Positions 16,230 to 23,881 of a stretch of 30,521 nucleotides of DNA are shown piece by piece. Origin of the DNA: FEN-1297 sp046705645 (GTDB taxonomy: Bacteria > Bacteroidota > Ignavibacteria > Ignavibacteriales > Ignavibacteriaceae); the NCBI GenBank assembly GCA_046705645.1, contig JBJKQE010000206.1:1-30521 (forward strand). Reading direction: 5' to 3'. Numbering within the stretch: position 1 is the first letter of the stretch; each line of letters starts with the position of its first letter. The notes under the pieces were generated by a model that was not told where the DNA came from, ran no database searches, and saw only the letters and a program-made list of their open reading frames with translations. Made by a program: the position numbers and the translations under genes.

Positions 16230-17813
16230 ATGAAAAAAATTATTGTTACCGATGCGGTAGATAAAAAGTGTGTTGGGATTTTAGAAAAAGCCGGTTTTGA
16301 GGTAAACTATAAACCGGGCATGCCGAAGGAAGAAATTAAAAAAGTTATTAAAGATTATAACGGGTTAGTTGTGAGAAGCGATACGCAAGTTACACCGGAC
16401 TTGATTGACTTGATGGATAATATGGAAGTGATAGGAAGAGCAGGCGCCGGAGTAGATAATATTAATTTAGATGCAGCTACTAGAAAAGGCATAATTGTAA
16501 TGAATACTCCAGGTGGAAATACAATTTCCACTGCCGAGCATACAATTGCGTTATTGCTTTCAATGTGTAGAAATGTCCCCCAAGCAAACCAGTCATTACG
16601 TGCAGGAAAGTGGGAAAGAAAAAAATTTAAAGGAACCGAGATTTACGGTAAGACTCTTGGAGTTATCGGACTTGGAAAAGTCGGCCGTGAAGTGGCTTCT
16701 AGAGCCAAAGCTTTTGGAATGACTGTAATAGGTTACGATCCTGTACTTTCTCCGGAAGTTGCGCTGAAGCTTGGTGTTAATTTAATTGACTTGGTTTCAT
16801 TATTTAAACAATCGGATATAATAACCGTCCATGTTCCGCTTACGGATGAAACAAGAAATCTTATTTCTGAAACTTCATTAATTAATTGTAAGGATGGTGT
16901 AAAAATAATTAATTGTGCCCGGGGTGGTATTGTTGATGAAGAAGCCTTGGTAAAGGCACTCGACTCCGGCAAAGTATCCGGTGCCGCATTTGATGTTTAT
17001 ATAAATGAGCCTCCGGATTATTCGGGTAATTTTATACAACATTCTAAAATTGTTACTACACCGCATCTAGGCGCTTCAACTGAAGAGGCTCAGGAAAAAG
17101 TTGCGATTCAAATTGCGGAGCAGATAGTAGATTTATTCAATAATAATGGAGTTAAAGGTGCGGTAAATGCCGCTGCTATTGAGTCAAGCGGAAATGAAGA
17201 ACTAGTTCCCTTTGTAAGGCTTGCTGAAAATTTAGGACTTCTTCATTCTCAATTAAATAAAGGCCAGTTAAAAAACATTAATATTAATTTCAGCGGGGAG
17301 CTCTTGCATAATTCCACAACACTTTTATCCACTGCCGTATTAAAAGGGTTCCTTTCCAGAAAATTAACAGCCGGGATAAATTTAATAAATGCACCAATCT
17401 TAGCTAAAGAAATGGGCATCCTACTTAATGAAACCAAAACAGGTGCAAATCAAAATTATACTAATCTTCTTTCAGTGGAATTTATAACCGATAAGGAGCA
17501 AAGATTACTCGCCGGTACTGTTTTTGGAAACAGCGAAATTAGAATTGTTTATGTTGATAAATTCCATCTGGAGCTAAATCCCGAAGGGAATATGTTGTTT
17601 TATTACAATATTGATAAGCCTGGAATGCTGGCAAATGTTGGGAAAATTTTAGCCGAAGCTAAAATAAATATTGCGGGCCTATCCCTAGGACGTTTCGATA
17701 TAGGAAAAGAAGCACTTACCGTAATAAATGTTGACAGCGAAATTGATAAGGAAGTAGTAAAGTCAATTTCCTCGATAAATGGTGTTAAAAATGTGTCTGC
17801 AGTGAAACTATAA
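16230..17813 (+). CDS. serA: D-3-phosphoglycerate dehydrogenase, long (ASB plus ACT) form
   Basis: This 527-residue enzyme oxidises 3-phosphoglycerate to 3-phosphohydroxypyruvate with NAD+, the first step of serine synthesis. The 2-hydroxyacid dehydrogenase core has the NAD-binding GVIGLGKVGREVA and the catalytic Arg231 (CARGG), Glu260 (INEPP) and His279 (TPHLGAS). An allosteric substrate-binding (ASB) domain spans roughly residues 320-450 and an ACT domain the last 75 or so (NIDKPGMLANVGKILAEAKI), the layout of the mycobacterial-type long enzyme, which can be regulated by serine. It is separated from trxA by 55 bases and has GGAG at 16222-16225 close to the ATG. serB and serC are not in the window. 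Confidence 0.96.
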   Translation: MKKIIVTDAVDKKCVGILEKAGFEVNYKPGMPKEEIKKVIKDYNGLVVRSDTQVTPDLIDLMDNMEVIGRAGAGVDNINLDAATRKGIIVMNTPGGNTISTAEHTIALLLSMCRNVPQANQSLRAGKWERKKFKGTEIYGKTLGVIGLGKVGREVASRAKAFGMTVIGYDPVLSPEVALKLGVNLIDLVSLFKQSDIITVHVPLTDETRNLISETSLINCKDGVKIINCARGGIVDEEALVKALDSGKVSGAAFDVYINEPPDYSGNFIQHSKIVTTPHLGASTEEAQEKVAIQIAEQIVDLFNNNGVKGAVNAAAIESSGNEELVPFVRLAENLGLLHSQLNKGQLKNININFSGELLHNSTTLLSTAVLKGFLSRKLTAGINLINAPILAKEMGILLNETKTGANQNYTNLLSVEFITDKEQRLLAGTVFGNSEIRIVYVDKFHLELNPEGNMLFYYNIDKPGMLANVGKILAEAKINIAGLSLGRFDIGKEALTVINVDSEIDKEVVKSISSINGVKNVSAVKL

Positions 17814-17896
17814 TTTTCCGGTTAAATAATTTATTTAATTTTATTGATAGATTAAACGCTTGAAATAGAATTAATGTTATAGTATTTTGTTAATAA

Positions 17897-17932
17897 TTTT
17901 GTTTAAGTTTAATAAACAAAACTAAAATTTTT
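17897..17932. terminator. Candidate AT-rich hairpin terminator downstream of serA
   Basis: TTTTGTTTA (17897-17905) and TAAACAAAA (17913-17921) form a perfect 9-bp inverted repeat with a 7-base loop, followed within 7 bases by TTTTT (17928-17932). It lies 84 bases after the serA stop and 30 bases before the next start. The stem has one G-C pair only, so it would be weak; it could instead be an operator-like palindrome for the downstream gene. Confidence 0.35.
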
Positions 17933-17961
17933 ATTTGTTAATTATATAATCAAGCTGCAAG

Positions 17962-19338
17962 ATGAAATGTAAAATACTTTTTGGGGTCTTACTTTCTTTA
18001 TCATTAACTTCATTCGGATTTCCCCAACAGAAAAATGATCTATTTGAATACGATTATGCTCAATTTGCTTACGATTCGACTTCAAACTATTTCGAGCTGT
18101 ATTATTCTTTTCATCAAACAGCCCTTACATTAAAATCAAATGATGCATCAAATTATGTTGAAGCAATGTTAAAAGTTACCATAAAGGATACTGCTACCGG
18201 TAAACTTTATCTTAATAAACAGTGGAAATTGAATTATCCAGTCCAGGATTCATCAAAAATGAGCGAAAAAGATTTGGTCGGATTAATAAATTTTTTACTT
18301 CCGGCCGGACATTTCCGATGTGATGTTACTGCATATGATACATTTAATGAGAAAAATTCGAAAACATATTCAGATTTTATAAATGTAAAACCTTTTGATA
18401 TGGATAGCCTTGCGATAAGTGATATACAGCTAGCATCGAGAATTTTACAAAATAGTCCCAATAAAAATTCAATATTTTATAAAAATACTTTTGAAGTTAC
18501 ACCGATTCCATCATTAGTTTTTGGAGAAAATATCCCCGTAGTTTTTTATTATTATGAAGTTTATGACCACTTGAAGGGAAATGAACCTTTAAAAATAAGT
18601 ACTGTGGTTGTAAATAGTAAAGGCAAACTATATTTCAACAGACTTATGGATATTTCCAGCGGAATAGCATCAAGAGTTGAAGTTGGCTCTATCCCTATAA
18701 ATAAATTTCCAACAGATTCATATAAAATTAGGATCGCGGTATTAGATAGCGTAAAAAAATTTGGAATGGCAACTTCAAAAAGGTTTTTTGTATTTAATCC
18801 GGGGATTAAAGTTGTTGATACAATGAGTCCGCAGCAATCTCAAGTACTGGGAAGTGCATTTGGTGTAATGTCCGAAGAGGAATGTGACAATATTTTTAAT
18901 GAAGCCATGTATATTGCTAATTCCGAAGAAAAGGATCAATATTCAAAAATTCATACACTTGAAGCTAAAAGAACTTTTTTATATCATTTCTGGAAAAAAC
19001 GAGATAGCGATCCTGAAGTACCGGATTATCAGCACTATCAACCTTACATGAAGAGAGTTCAGGAAGCTAATCTTAAATATGGCAGTTTTAACAGAGCGGG
19101 TTGGAAAACAGACAGAGGCAGAGTTTTGCTAATATACGGTGAGCCAAGTGAAATTGATCGTCATCCCAACGAAATTGATACCAAACCGTACGAAATTTGG
19201 ACGTATAATGATTTACAAGGCGGTGTATCTTTTGATTTTGGTGATTTAACGGGATTTTCGGATTACGAATTATTAAATTCAACTGCCCGTGGAGAAATAC
19301 AGGATAGTAATTGGCAAAATAGGTTAACAACCAATTAA
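17962..19338 (+). CDS. Secreted GWxTD domain-containing protein
   Basis: This 458-residue protein begins with a likely Sec signal peptide (MKCKILFGVLLSLSLTSFG), without a lipobox cysteine, so it is probably periplasmic or associated with the outer membrane. The body is rich in beta-like stretches. The C-terminal third carries the GWxTD domain: GWKTD at residues 380-384 in FNRAGWKTDRGRVLLIYGEP, then EIWTYNDLQGGVSFDFGD. This domain is known from Bacteroidota, Ignavibacteria and Acidobacteria, often in larger secreted proteins, but I know of no established function and assign none. The gene stands alone, with a palindrome upstream and inverted repeats downstream. The start is the first ATG after the spacer and gives an intact signal peptide. 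Confidence 0.85.
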   Translation: MKCKILFGVLLSLSLTSFGFPQQKNDLFEYDYAQFAYDSTSNYFELYYSFHQTALTLKSNDASNYVEAMLKVTIKDTATGKLYLNKQWKLNYPVQDSSKMSEKDLVGLINFLLPAGHFRCDVTAYDTFNEKNSKTYSDFINVKPFDMDSLAISDIQLASRILQNSPNKNSIFYKNTFEVTPIPSLVFGENIPVVFYYYEVYDHLKGNEPLKISTVVVNSKGKLYFNRLMDISSGIASRVEVGSIPINKFPTDSYKIRIAVLDSVKKFGMATSKRFFVFNPGIKVVDTMSPQQSQVLGSAFGVMSEEECDNIFNEAMYIANSEEKDQYSKIHTLEAKRTFLYHFWKKRDSDPEVPDYQHYQPYMKRVQEANLKYGSFNRAGWKTDRGRVLLIYGEPSEIDRHPNEIDTKPYEIWTYNDLQGGVSFDFGDLTGFSDYELLNSTARGEIQDSNWQNRLTTN

Positions 19339-19381
19339 TTTTTTTATAGGTTTGTAATCTCACAATGTCTTCTGTTTACTG

Positions 19382-19417
19382 TTCTCAATAAGAGAAATAT
19401 ATTTACATTATTTCTCT
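19382..19417. repeat. Overlapping alternative inverted repeats after the GWxTD gene
   Basis: AGAGAAATA (19391-19399) pairs perfectly with TATTTCTCT (19409-19417) around a 9-base loop. The same GAGAA (19392-19396) could instead pair with TTCTC just upstream (19382-19386) around AATAA. The two stems exclude each other. There is no T tract immediately after the larger stem, so this does not look like a simple intrinsic terminator. Confidence 0.35.
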
Positions 19418-19429
19418 CAAATCATTAAA

Positions 19430-19462
19430 TTTGCTCATCATATTTTAAAGTATTTAAATTTG
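19430..19462 (+). promoter_or_regulatory. Candidate Bacteroidota-type promoter (-33 TTTG, -7 TAnnTTTG)
   Basis: TTTG (19430-19433) and TAAATTTG (19455-19462) are 21 bases apart, fitting the TTTG/TAnnTTTG pattern of the Bacteroidota primary sigma factor. The second box is 16 bases before the acyltransferase ATG, which would leave a very short leader. A second TAAATTTG lies at 19426-19433, overlapping the -33 box. In such AT-rich sequence this is only suggestive. Confidence 0.25.
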
Positions 19463-19478
19463 TTTATGTTTATGGTGA

Positions 19479-20348
19479 ATGACTAATAAAATTGAATATA
19501 TTATTTTTTCTGCATTTAGCTATTTATTTAAGTTCTGCGGACTTAAGCTTTCACGTAAATTTTCTTCTGTTCTGGCATTTGTTTTTTTTTACTTTATTCC
19601 GATTAGGAAACAAACAACAATTGATAATTTGGTAAATGCATTTCCCGAATATTCATCGAAACAAATTCACAAAATTGCATACAGTTGTTATAAAAGCTTT
19701 GCAATTTCTCTAATAGAAATTCTATATTCACCATGGATGACTAAAGTACAAGTAGAAAAAGCAATTAATTGCAGCAACATTAATTTCATATTAGAAAAGT
19801 ATAATGAAAAAAACGGACTTCTGTTATTATCTGCTCATTACGGTAATTGGGAGTTTATGGCATTATCGATAGGTGCTCAATTAAAAATGCCGCTTCATGT
19901 CGTGGTAAAATCTCAGCGGAATCCGTTTGTTACCGAATGGCTGGATAATATGCGTACTAAATGGGGAAACAAAATAGTTAACCTTGGAGTTTCTATTAGA
20001 AATGTTTATAAAGAATTAAAAGAAAAAAATATTATTGCTATGGTTGCTGATCAAAGAGGACCTTCTGACGGATTAAGAGTAAATTTTTTTGGAAGAAAAG
20101 CAACTGTATATCCGGGTCCGGCGGTGTTGGCGTTAAAAACTCATGCCCCATTACTTTACGGGATATCAGTTAGGCAGTCGGACTTTTCTTATAAAACAGA
20201 TTTTTATGAAATAAGTTGTGAAAATTTACCGGAGAACCAGGAAGAAAAAATAATTGAATTGAACCAAAGAATGTTCAACTATTTGGAAAGTTTTATTAGA
20301 AAACATCCCGAACAGTGGCTCTGGATGCATAAACGTTGGAAATATTAA
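19479..20348 (+). CDS. Lipid A biosynthesis-type lysophospholipid acyltransferase (LpxL/HtrB family)
   Basis: This 289-residue protein belongs to the LpxL/HtrB/MsbB acyltransferases, which transfer a fatty acyl chain to a lipid A precursor on the inner face of the cytoplasmic membrane. An N-terminal hydrophobic region (about residues 7-42) anchors it. The catalytic HxxxxE motif is His120-Glu125 in SAHYGNWEF. The next blocks, VADQRGPSDGLRVNFFGRKA and YPGPAVLALKTHAPLL, are the characteristic conserved ones, and it ends with PEQWLWMHKRWKY, another family signature. It implies an outer membrane with lipopolysaccharide or a related lipid. A heptosyltransferase gene follows after 6 bases, supporting an envelope role. 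The acyl donor and chain position cannot be inferred. Confidence 0.9.
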   Translation: MTNKIEYIIFSAFSYLFKFCGLKLSRKFSSVLAFVFFYFIPIRKQTTIDNLVNAFPEYSSKQIHKIAYSCYKSFAISLIEILYSPWMTKVQVEKAINCSNINFILEKYNEKNGLLLLSAHYGNWEFMALSIGAQLKMPLHVVVKSQRNPFVTEWLDNMRTKWGNKIVNLGVSIRNVYKELKEKNIIAMVADQRGPSDGLRVNFFGRKATVYPGPAVLALKTHAPLLYGISVRQSDFSYKTDFYEISCENLPENQEEKIIELNQRMFNYLESFIRKHPEQWLWMHKRWKY

Positions 20349-20354
20349 GAAGAA

Positions 20355-21374
20355 ATGGAAAAGTTCTTAGTAATACAAACTGCTTTTTTAGGTGACGCAA
20401 TTTTAACTTTACCTATGATTCAGAAATTAAAAGAGAATAATTTTGATTGTGAAATAGATGTTTTGGCTATTCCATCTACATTTGAGATTTTTTCTTCATC
20501 CCCTTATGTTAATCAAACAATTGTAATGGATAAGAATGGCAAACAAAAATCATTTGTCTCGTTATGGAAATTTATCAGAGAATTAAAAAAGAATAATTAT
20601 AATAGAATTTATTCACCCCATCGGTCATTTCGAAGCGCATTTATTACCATGATGCTCGGCGTAAAAGAGACCTTTGGATTCTCCACCAGCAGTTTAAGAC
20701 ATGTATATAAAAACTTAATTGAATATCAACCTCAACATCATGAAGTACAGCGTAATCTTGATTTAATAGATTTTAAATATGAAAATGATAACTGGAAAAT
20801 ACTTCCCGAAATTAAAATTGATAATTCCATAGAAGAAAAAATTTATGAATTTTGTAATAATAACGGTTTAAAAAATAATATTGCCGCATTTGCTCCCGGC
20901 AGTGTTTGGAATACTAAAAAATATCCTATTGAAAGTTTGGAAGAAATAATATCTTATTTAATAAAAAAAGAATTTTCCATACTTTTAATAGGGAGTGAAA
21001 AAGAAAAAATATTATGTAATAATATAGCGGGTAAATTCAACGGAAATGTTATTTCCGCTGCCGGTATATTAGGTATAATTGAAGTAATCGCGCTTCTTAA
21101 AAGAGCGAAAATATTAATTTCAAATGATAGTGCCCCAACGCATTTAGCTATGTGTGCAAATATACCTGTATTAACGATTTATTGTTCAACTATACCGGAA
21201 TTCGGATTTTATCCGTATAATAAAAGAAGTCAATATTTAAGTTATGATGATTTATCATGCAAACCTTGCGGGATTCACGGTTACGAGGAATGTCCTTTGA
21301 ATCATTTTGCATGCGGAAATAATTTAAAACCGGAAACTGTTATATCTAAATTAGAGGATATGCTTAATGATTAA
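20355..21374 (+). CDS. GT9 heptosyltransferase (WaaF/RfaF-like)
   Basis: This 339-residue GT-B enzyme belongs to the GT9 family that adds heptose from ADP-heptose to the lipopolysaccharide inner core. The N-terminal domain starts VIQTAFLGDAILTLPMIQKL, the usual GT9 opening. The C-terminal domain has FAPGSVWNTKKYP for donor phosphate binding, LIGSEKE, and ISNDSAPTHLAMCANIPV with the conserved Asp-x-x-Pro-x-His. A cysteine cluster near the end (C-x2-C, then two further Cys in about 16 residues) is common in WaaF-like members. It sits directly after the acyltransferase, consistent with lipopolysaccharide assembly. Its last 8 bases overlap the tsaC start. Specificity for heptose I or II is not determinable. 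Confidence 0.88.
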   Translation: MEKFLVIQTAFLGDAILTLPMIQKLKENNFDCEIDVLAIPSTFEIFSSSPYVNQTIVMDKNGKQKSFVSLWKFIRELKKNNYNRIYSPHRSFRSAFITMMLGVKETFGFSTSSLRHVYKNLIEYQPQHHEVQRNLDLIDFKYENDNWKILPEIKIDNSIEEKIYEFCNNNGLKNNIAAFAPGSVWNTKKYPIESLEEIISYLIKKEFSILLIGSEKEKILCNNIAGKFNGNVISAAGILGIIEVIALLKRAKILISNDSAPTHLAMCANIPVLTIYCSTIPEFGFYPYNKRSQYLSYDDLSCKPCGIHGYEECPLNHFACGNNLKPETVISKLEDMLND

Positions 21375-22008
21375 TATTAAAAATGCAGAAATGATAAATA
21401 TTGATGAGAATATGGACATTGCAGTACAAAAAGCTAAAATGTTATATCTGAAAGGAACCGTTTTTGTATATCCTACAGATACGTTATACGGATTTGGTGC
21501 TAATCCGTTTAATGAGGAAGCAGTTAAAAAGATAGATGAAATAAAAATTAGAGAACCCGGCAAAATGTATATACTATTGATCAATAGTATTGAAACTTTA
21601 CTAAAATACATTGAAATTAAATCAGAAAAACATTTGGATTTTTTTCTTTCAATTTGGCCTAATCCTGTATCTGTTGTGCTAACTCTAAATTCAAAAACTA
21701 GTAAAATACTTGGAGTGCCGACAGCCGCTTTTAGAATACCGAATAATCGCTTTTGCTTAAATTTAACATCCGAATTACAAATGCCGCTGATTTCAACTAG
21801 TGTTAATAGAAGTAAGCAGCTGCCGCTAATAGAGCCGAGCATGATTGAAAATGAATTTTCTTCCGAGATAGATGCAATTTTTTATACCGATAAAAAAACA
21901 GTCTATCAATCATCAACATTAATCGATTTAAGCGACAGTGAGCCGGCGCTTTTAAGAGATGGTAAAATAAAGTTTGATGACATAATCGATAAATTCAATA
22001 AGTGTTAA
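21367..22008 (+). CDS. tsaC: L-threonylcarbamoyladenylate synthase (TsaC/YrdC family)
   Basis: This 213-residue protein is of the YrdC/TsaC type, without the extra C-terminal domain of Sua5. It makes threonylcarbamoyl-AMP from threonine, bicarbonate and ATP, the first step of t6A modification at position 37 of ANN-decoding tRNAs. Visible motifs are YPTDTLYGFG (residues 35-44), Lys60-Ile-Arg62 in the KxR motif, and STSVN (143-147) with the Ser-x-Asn pair that contacts the nucleotide. The ATG at 21367 overlaps the heptosyltransferase stop by 8 bases; another ATG at residue 9 could also serve. tsaB, tsaD and tsaE are not in the window. Confidence 0.92.
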   Translation: MINIKNAEMINIDENMDIAVQKAKMLYLKGTVFVYPTDTLYGFGANPFNEEAVKKIDEIKIREPGKMYILLINSIETLLKYIEIKSEKHLDFFLSIWPNPVSVVLTLNSKTSKILGVPTAAFRIPNNRFCLNLTSELQMPLISTSVNRSKQLPLIEPSMIENEFSSEIDAIFYTDKKTVYQSSTLIDLSDSEPALLRDGKIKFDDIIDKFNKC

Positions 22009-22037
22009 ATTAATTTTTTATTTGAGGCATTAAGTAA

Positions 22038-22868
22038 GTGAACTTAAAAAAATTAAAGAAGATTAAAGGCTATTCAATTGTTATAATTCCGGTTGGAGGA
22101 AGTGTCGAAACAAAATCCCACCATTTTTCCTTAGGAAAAATTGTTACAGCAGTAGTAACTTTTACAATTATTGTTTTCATAGCAGGATTTTTTTTACTTA
22201 ATATTACGCCGGTTAGATCTGTTTTTTTCCCAAGACAGCAGAATTTAACACCCTCGGAAAAGCAGCTTGTAGATGAATTAAATAAGAGATTAACATTTTT
22301 AACAGTTCAATTTGAAAGTTTGAAATCAACTAACCAGCAATTGAAAGATGCAATAATGCTTGGGGACTCGACTTTACTAGACTCATTGAAAAGCAAAATA
22401 AATTCAGAATCAAAACCAAAAGCCAACCATTTAGGCGGTGATATTTATTCGGTTTTTAAAAAACTTATTTCTTCCGATTCTACTAAAGGGCCTAATTTAA
22501 TTCATTTTAGTATGCCTGTTAATGGATTTATTAGCAGAGGCTTTAATCCGACGACCGGACATATGGGCATAGATATTGTGGCTAAAATAGGAACTCCAAT
22601 TTATGCTGCTGCCGGTGGTTATGTAGTTTTTTCAGATTATACTGTGAAAGATGGTTTTATGATGATTATCGGCCATTCTGACGGTTATATTACCGTATAC
22701 AAGCATTGTTCTTCCCTATTGAAGAAAGCGCGCGATATTGTTTTGGAGGGGGAAATAATTGCATTAAGCGGTAATTCTGGGGAAATAACTACCGGTCCGC
22801 ATTTGCATTTTGAAATTTGGAAAGACGGAAAACCAATTAATCCAATAAATCTTTTAATTAATTATTAG
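22038..22868 (+). CDS. Membrane-anchored M23 (LytM-type) peptidase
   Basis: This 276-residue protein has one N-terminal membrane helix (about residues 34-55), a coiled-coil stretch (about 72-105) and a C-terminal M23 endopeptidase domain in the periplasm. The zinc ligands look intact: His175 and Asp179 in GHMGID, and His257 in HLHF, with His223 and His255 as catalytic histidines. It should therefore be able to cut peptidoglycan cross-bridges rather than being a degenerate regulator. The start is GTG: an in-frame TAA lies immediately before it and the next Met is near residue 107, after the membrane helix. The adjacent bactofilin gene matches the peptidase/bactofilin pairs known to control cell shape in other bacteria. 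Confidence 0.92.
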   Translation: MNLKKLKKIKGYSIVIIPVGGSVETKSHHFSLGKIVTAVVTFTIIVFIAGFFLLNITPVRSVFFPRQQNLTPSEKQLVDELNKRLTFLTVQFESLKSTNQQLKDAIMLGDSTLLDSLKSKINSESKPKANHLGGDIYSVFKKLISSDSTKGPNLIHFSMPVNGFISRGFNPTTGHMGIDIVAKIGTPIYAAAGGYVVFSDYTVKDGFMMIIGHSDGYITVYKHCSSLLKKARDIVLEGEIIALSGNSGEITTGPHLHFEIWKDGKPINPINLLINY

Positions 22869-22873
22869 AGGAG
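22867..22873 (+). promoter_or_regulatory. Ribosome binding site that supports the bactofilin TTG start
   Basis: AGAGGAG overlaps the stop codon of the M23 peptidase gene and lies 7 bases before TTG at 22881. Upstream, the bactofilin frame closes at 22866-22868, and no internal Met occurs until residue 113, so this strong site fixes the TTG as the start. Confidence 0.75.
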
Positions 22874-22880
22874 AAATACC

Positions 22881-23276
22881 TTGAAAGAAAAAAATATCAA
22901 TATTGGAAAAGATGCTGTTACAATCATAAGTTCAGGTGTAACGGTTGAAGGTAAACTTTCCAGCAACGGGAATGTTAGAATTGACGGAACGGTTAACGGT
23001 GACATAACGGCAAATGGTAATCTTACTATTGGTAACCAAGGCGAAGTAATTGGTGAAGTACATGCTCAAGTTATTACCGTAGGTGGAAAAATTTCTGGAA
23101 CTATTACCGCTCATGAAAAAATTATCTTAGAAACCACATCGTTTTTGAAAGGCGATATTATAACAAAAATATTAGTGGTTGAAGAAGGTGCCGTTTTCGA
23201 AGGCAAAAGTTCTATGAGTTCAACAGGAAAAAATCAAAACAATATTGTTTTTGAAAAAAAGGAAAATGACAAATAA
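22881..23276 (+). CDS. Bactofilin (polymer-forming cytoskeletal protein)
   Basis: This 131-residue protein is a bactofilin (DUF583), a right-handed beta-helix that polymerises without nucleotide. The core runs from about residue 13 to 105, in short repeated turns such as VTVEGKLSSNGNVRIDGTVN, GDITANGNLTIGNQGEVIGE and VHAQVITVGGKISGTITA; glycine turns alternate with hydrophobic strands. The ends are charged and probably disordered. It is expected at the inner face of the membrane, where it could position the M23 peptidase encoded 12 bases upstream. The start is TTG, fixed by the ribosome binding site and by the absence of alternatives. Its 3' end overlaps the ATP synthase accessory gene by 11 bases from that gene's preferred ATG. 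Confidence 0.95.
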   Translation: MKEKNINIGKDAVTIISSGVTVEGKLSSNGNVRIDGTVNGDITANGNLTIGNQGEVIGEVHAQVITVGGKISGTITAHEKIILETTSFLKGDIITKILVVEEGAVFEGKSSMSSTGKNQNNIVFEKKENDK

Positions 23277-23487
23277 TAATGTACCTCCAAAAGGGGAAAA
23301 TTCGGATAGAGGTTGGGTTAATTATTTAGGTCTTGGAATTGAATTAGCAGCAACCGTAACAATAATGTTTTTTATAGGCGTTTGGCTGGACGGTAAGTTT
23401 AACACAAAACCCATCTTAACTGTAATTTTCGCATTTTTAGGGGTAGCCTCAGGTTTATATAACTTTATAAGAACTGTTTTAAAGTAA
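23266..23487 (+). CDS. ATP synthase accessory membrane protein (AtpZ-like, ATPase gene1 family)
   Basis: This small protein of about 73 residues has two membrane helices (LGLGIELAATVTIMFFIGVW and a second from about PILTVIF to FIRTVL) joined by the charged loop LDGKFNTKP. This is the AtpZ/ATPase gene1 family, encoded at the start of many F-type ATP synthase operons and linked to assembly or magnesium transport. I prefer the ATG at 23266, which overlaps the bactofilin gene by 11 bases; an in-frame ATG at 23245 would add seven basic residues inside bactofilin coding sequence. The overlap suggests translation coupled to bactofilin. The function follows from position and family, not from catalytic residues. 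Confidence 0.8.
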   Translation: MTNNNVPPKGENSDRGWVNYLGLGIELAATVTIMFFIGVWLDGKFNTKPILTVIFAFLGVASGLYNFIRTVLK

Positions 23488-23499
23488 CAAAATCTAAAA

Positions 23500-23874
23500 A
23501 TGTTTAAAATTAAGTTTGTTCGGAACAATTTTATTATAAATATTTCGATATTAGTAATAATAATTGCCTTATATTTAACATCTGTAATTTCATTACGTAA
23601 TTTTTATTCAATAATTCTGCCGGCTGTGTTTATTTTGGTTAGCTTTCATTTAGCAATTTTTTTTCAATTTAGAGCTGAAAAAAAACAAAATCAAGAATTT
23701 ATCGGCACCATATTAATAGGTATGGGAATTCGTCTTTTCTTATTGTTCATATTCACAATAACTTCGCTTATATTCTTGGATATAAATAAGAATAGTTTTA
23801 TATTTTCAGTTCTTATATTTTATATATATTATCTAACAATAGAAATAATATATACTTGTATTAGAAACAAATAA
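23500..23874 (+). CDS. Small four-helix membrane protein, AtpI-like
   Basis: This 124-residue protein has about four membrane helices (residues about 12-32, 38-55, 66-90, 97-118) and basic loops. It lies between the AtpZ-like gene and atpB, the position of AtpI (ATP synthase protein I), which helps assemble the c-ring in some bacteria. The sequence is poorly conserved and very rich in Ile, Phe and Leu, so the assignment rests on topology and position. It starts 12 bases after the previous gene and ends 7 bases before atpB. Confidence 0.65.
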   Translation: MFKIKFVRNNFIINISILVIIIALYLTSVISLRNFYSIILPAVFILVSFHLAIFFQFRAEKKQNQEFIGTILIGMGIRLFLLFIFTITSLIFLDINKNSFIFSVLIFYIYYLTIEIIYTCIRNK

Positions 23875-23881
23875 ACCCAAA

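Noticed and set aside
21351..21842. 163-codon open frame on the minus strand opposite tsaC
   Set aside because: It lies entirely over tsaC, which has clear family motifs, and its own translation shows no recognisable domain; it is an antisense shadow.
23245..23265. Earlier ATG extending the AtpZ-like protein by seven residues
   Set aside because: It would put a basic, lysine-rich stretch inside the bactofilin coding sequence; the ATG at 23266 gives the usual family N terminus.
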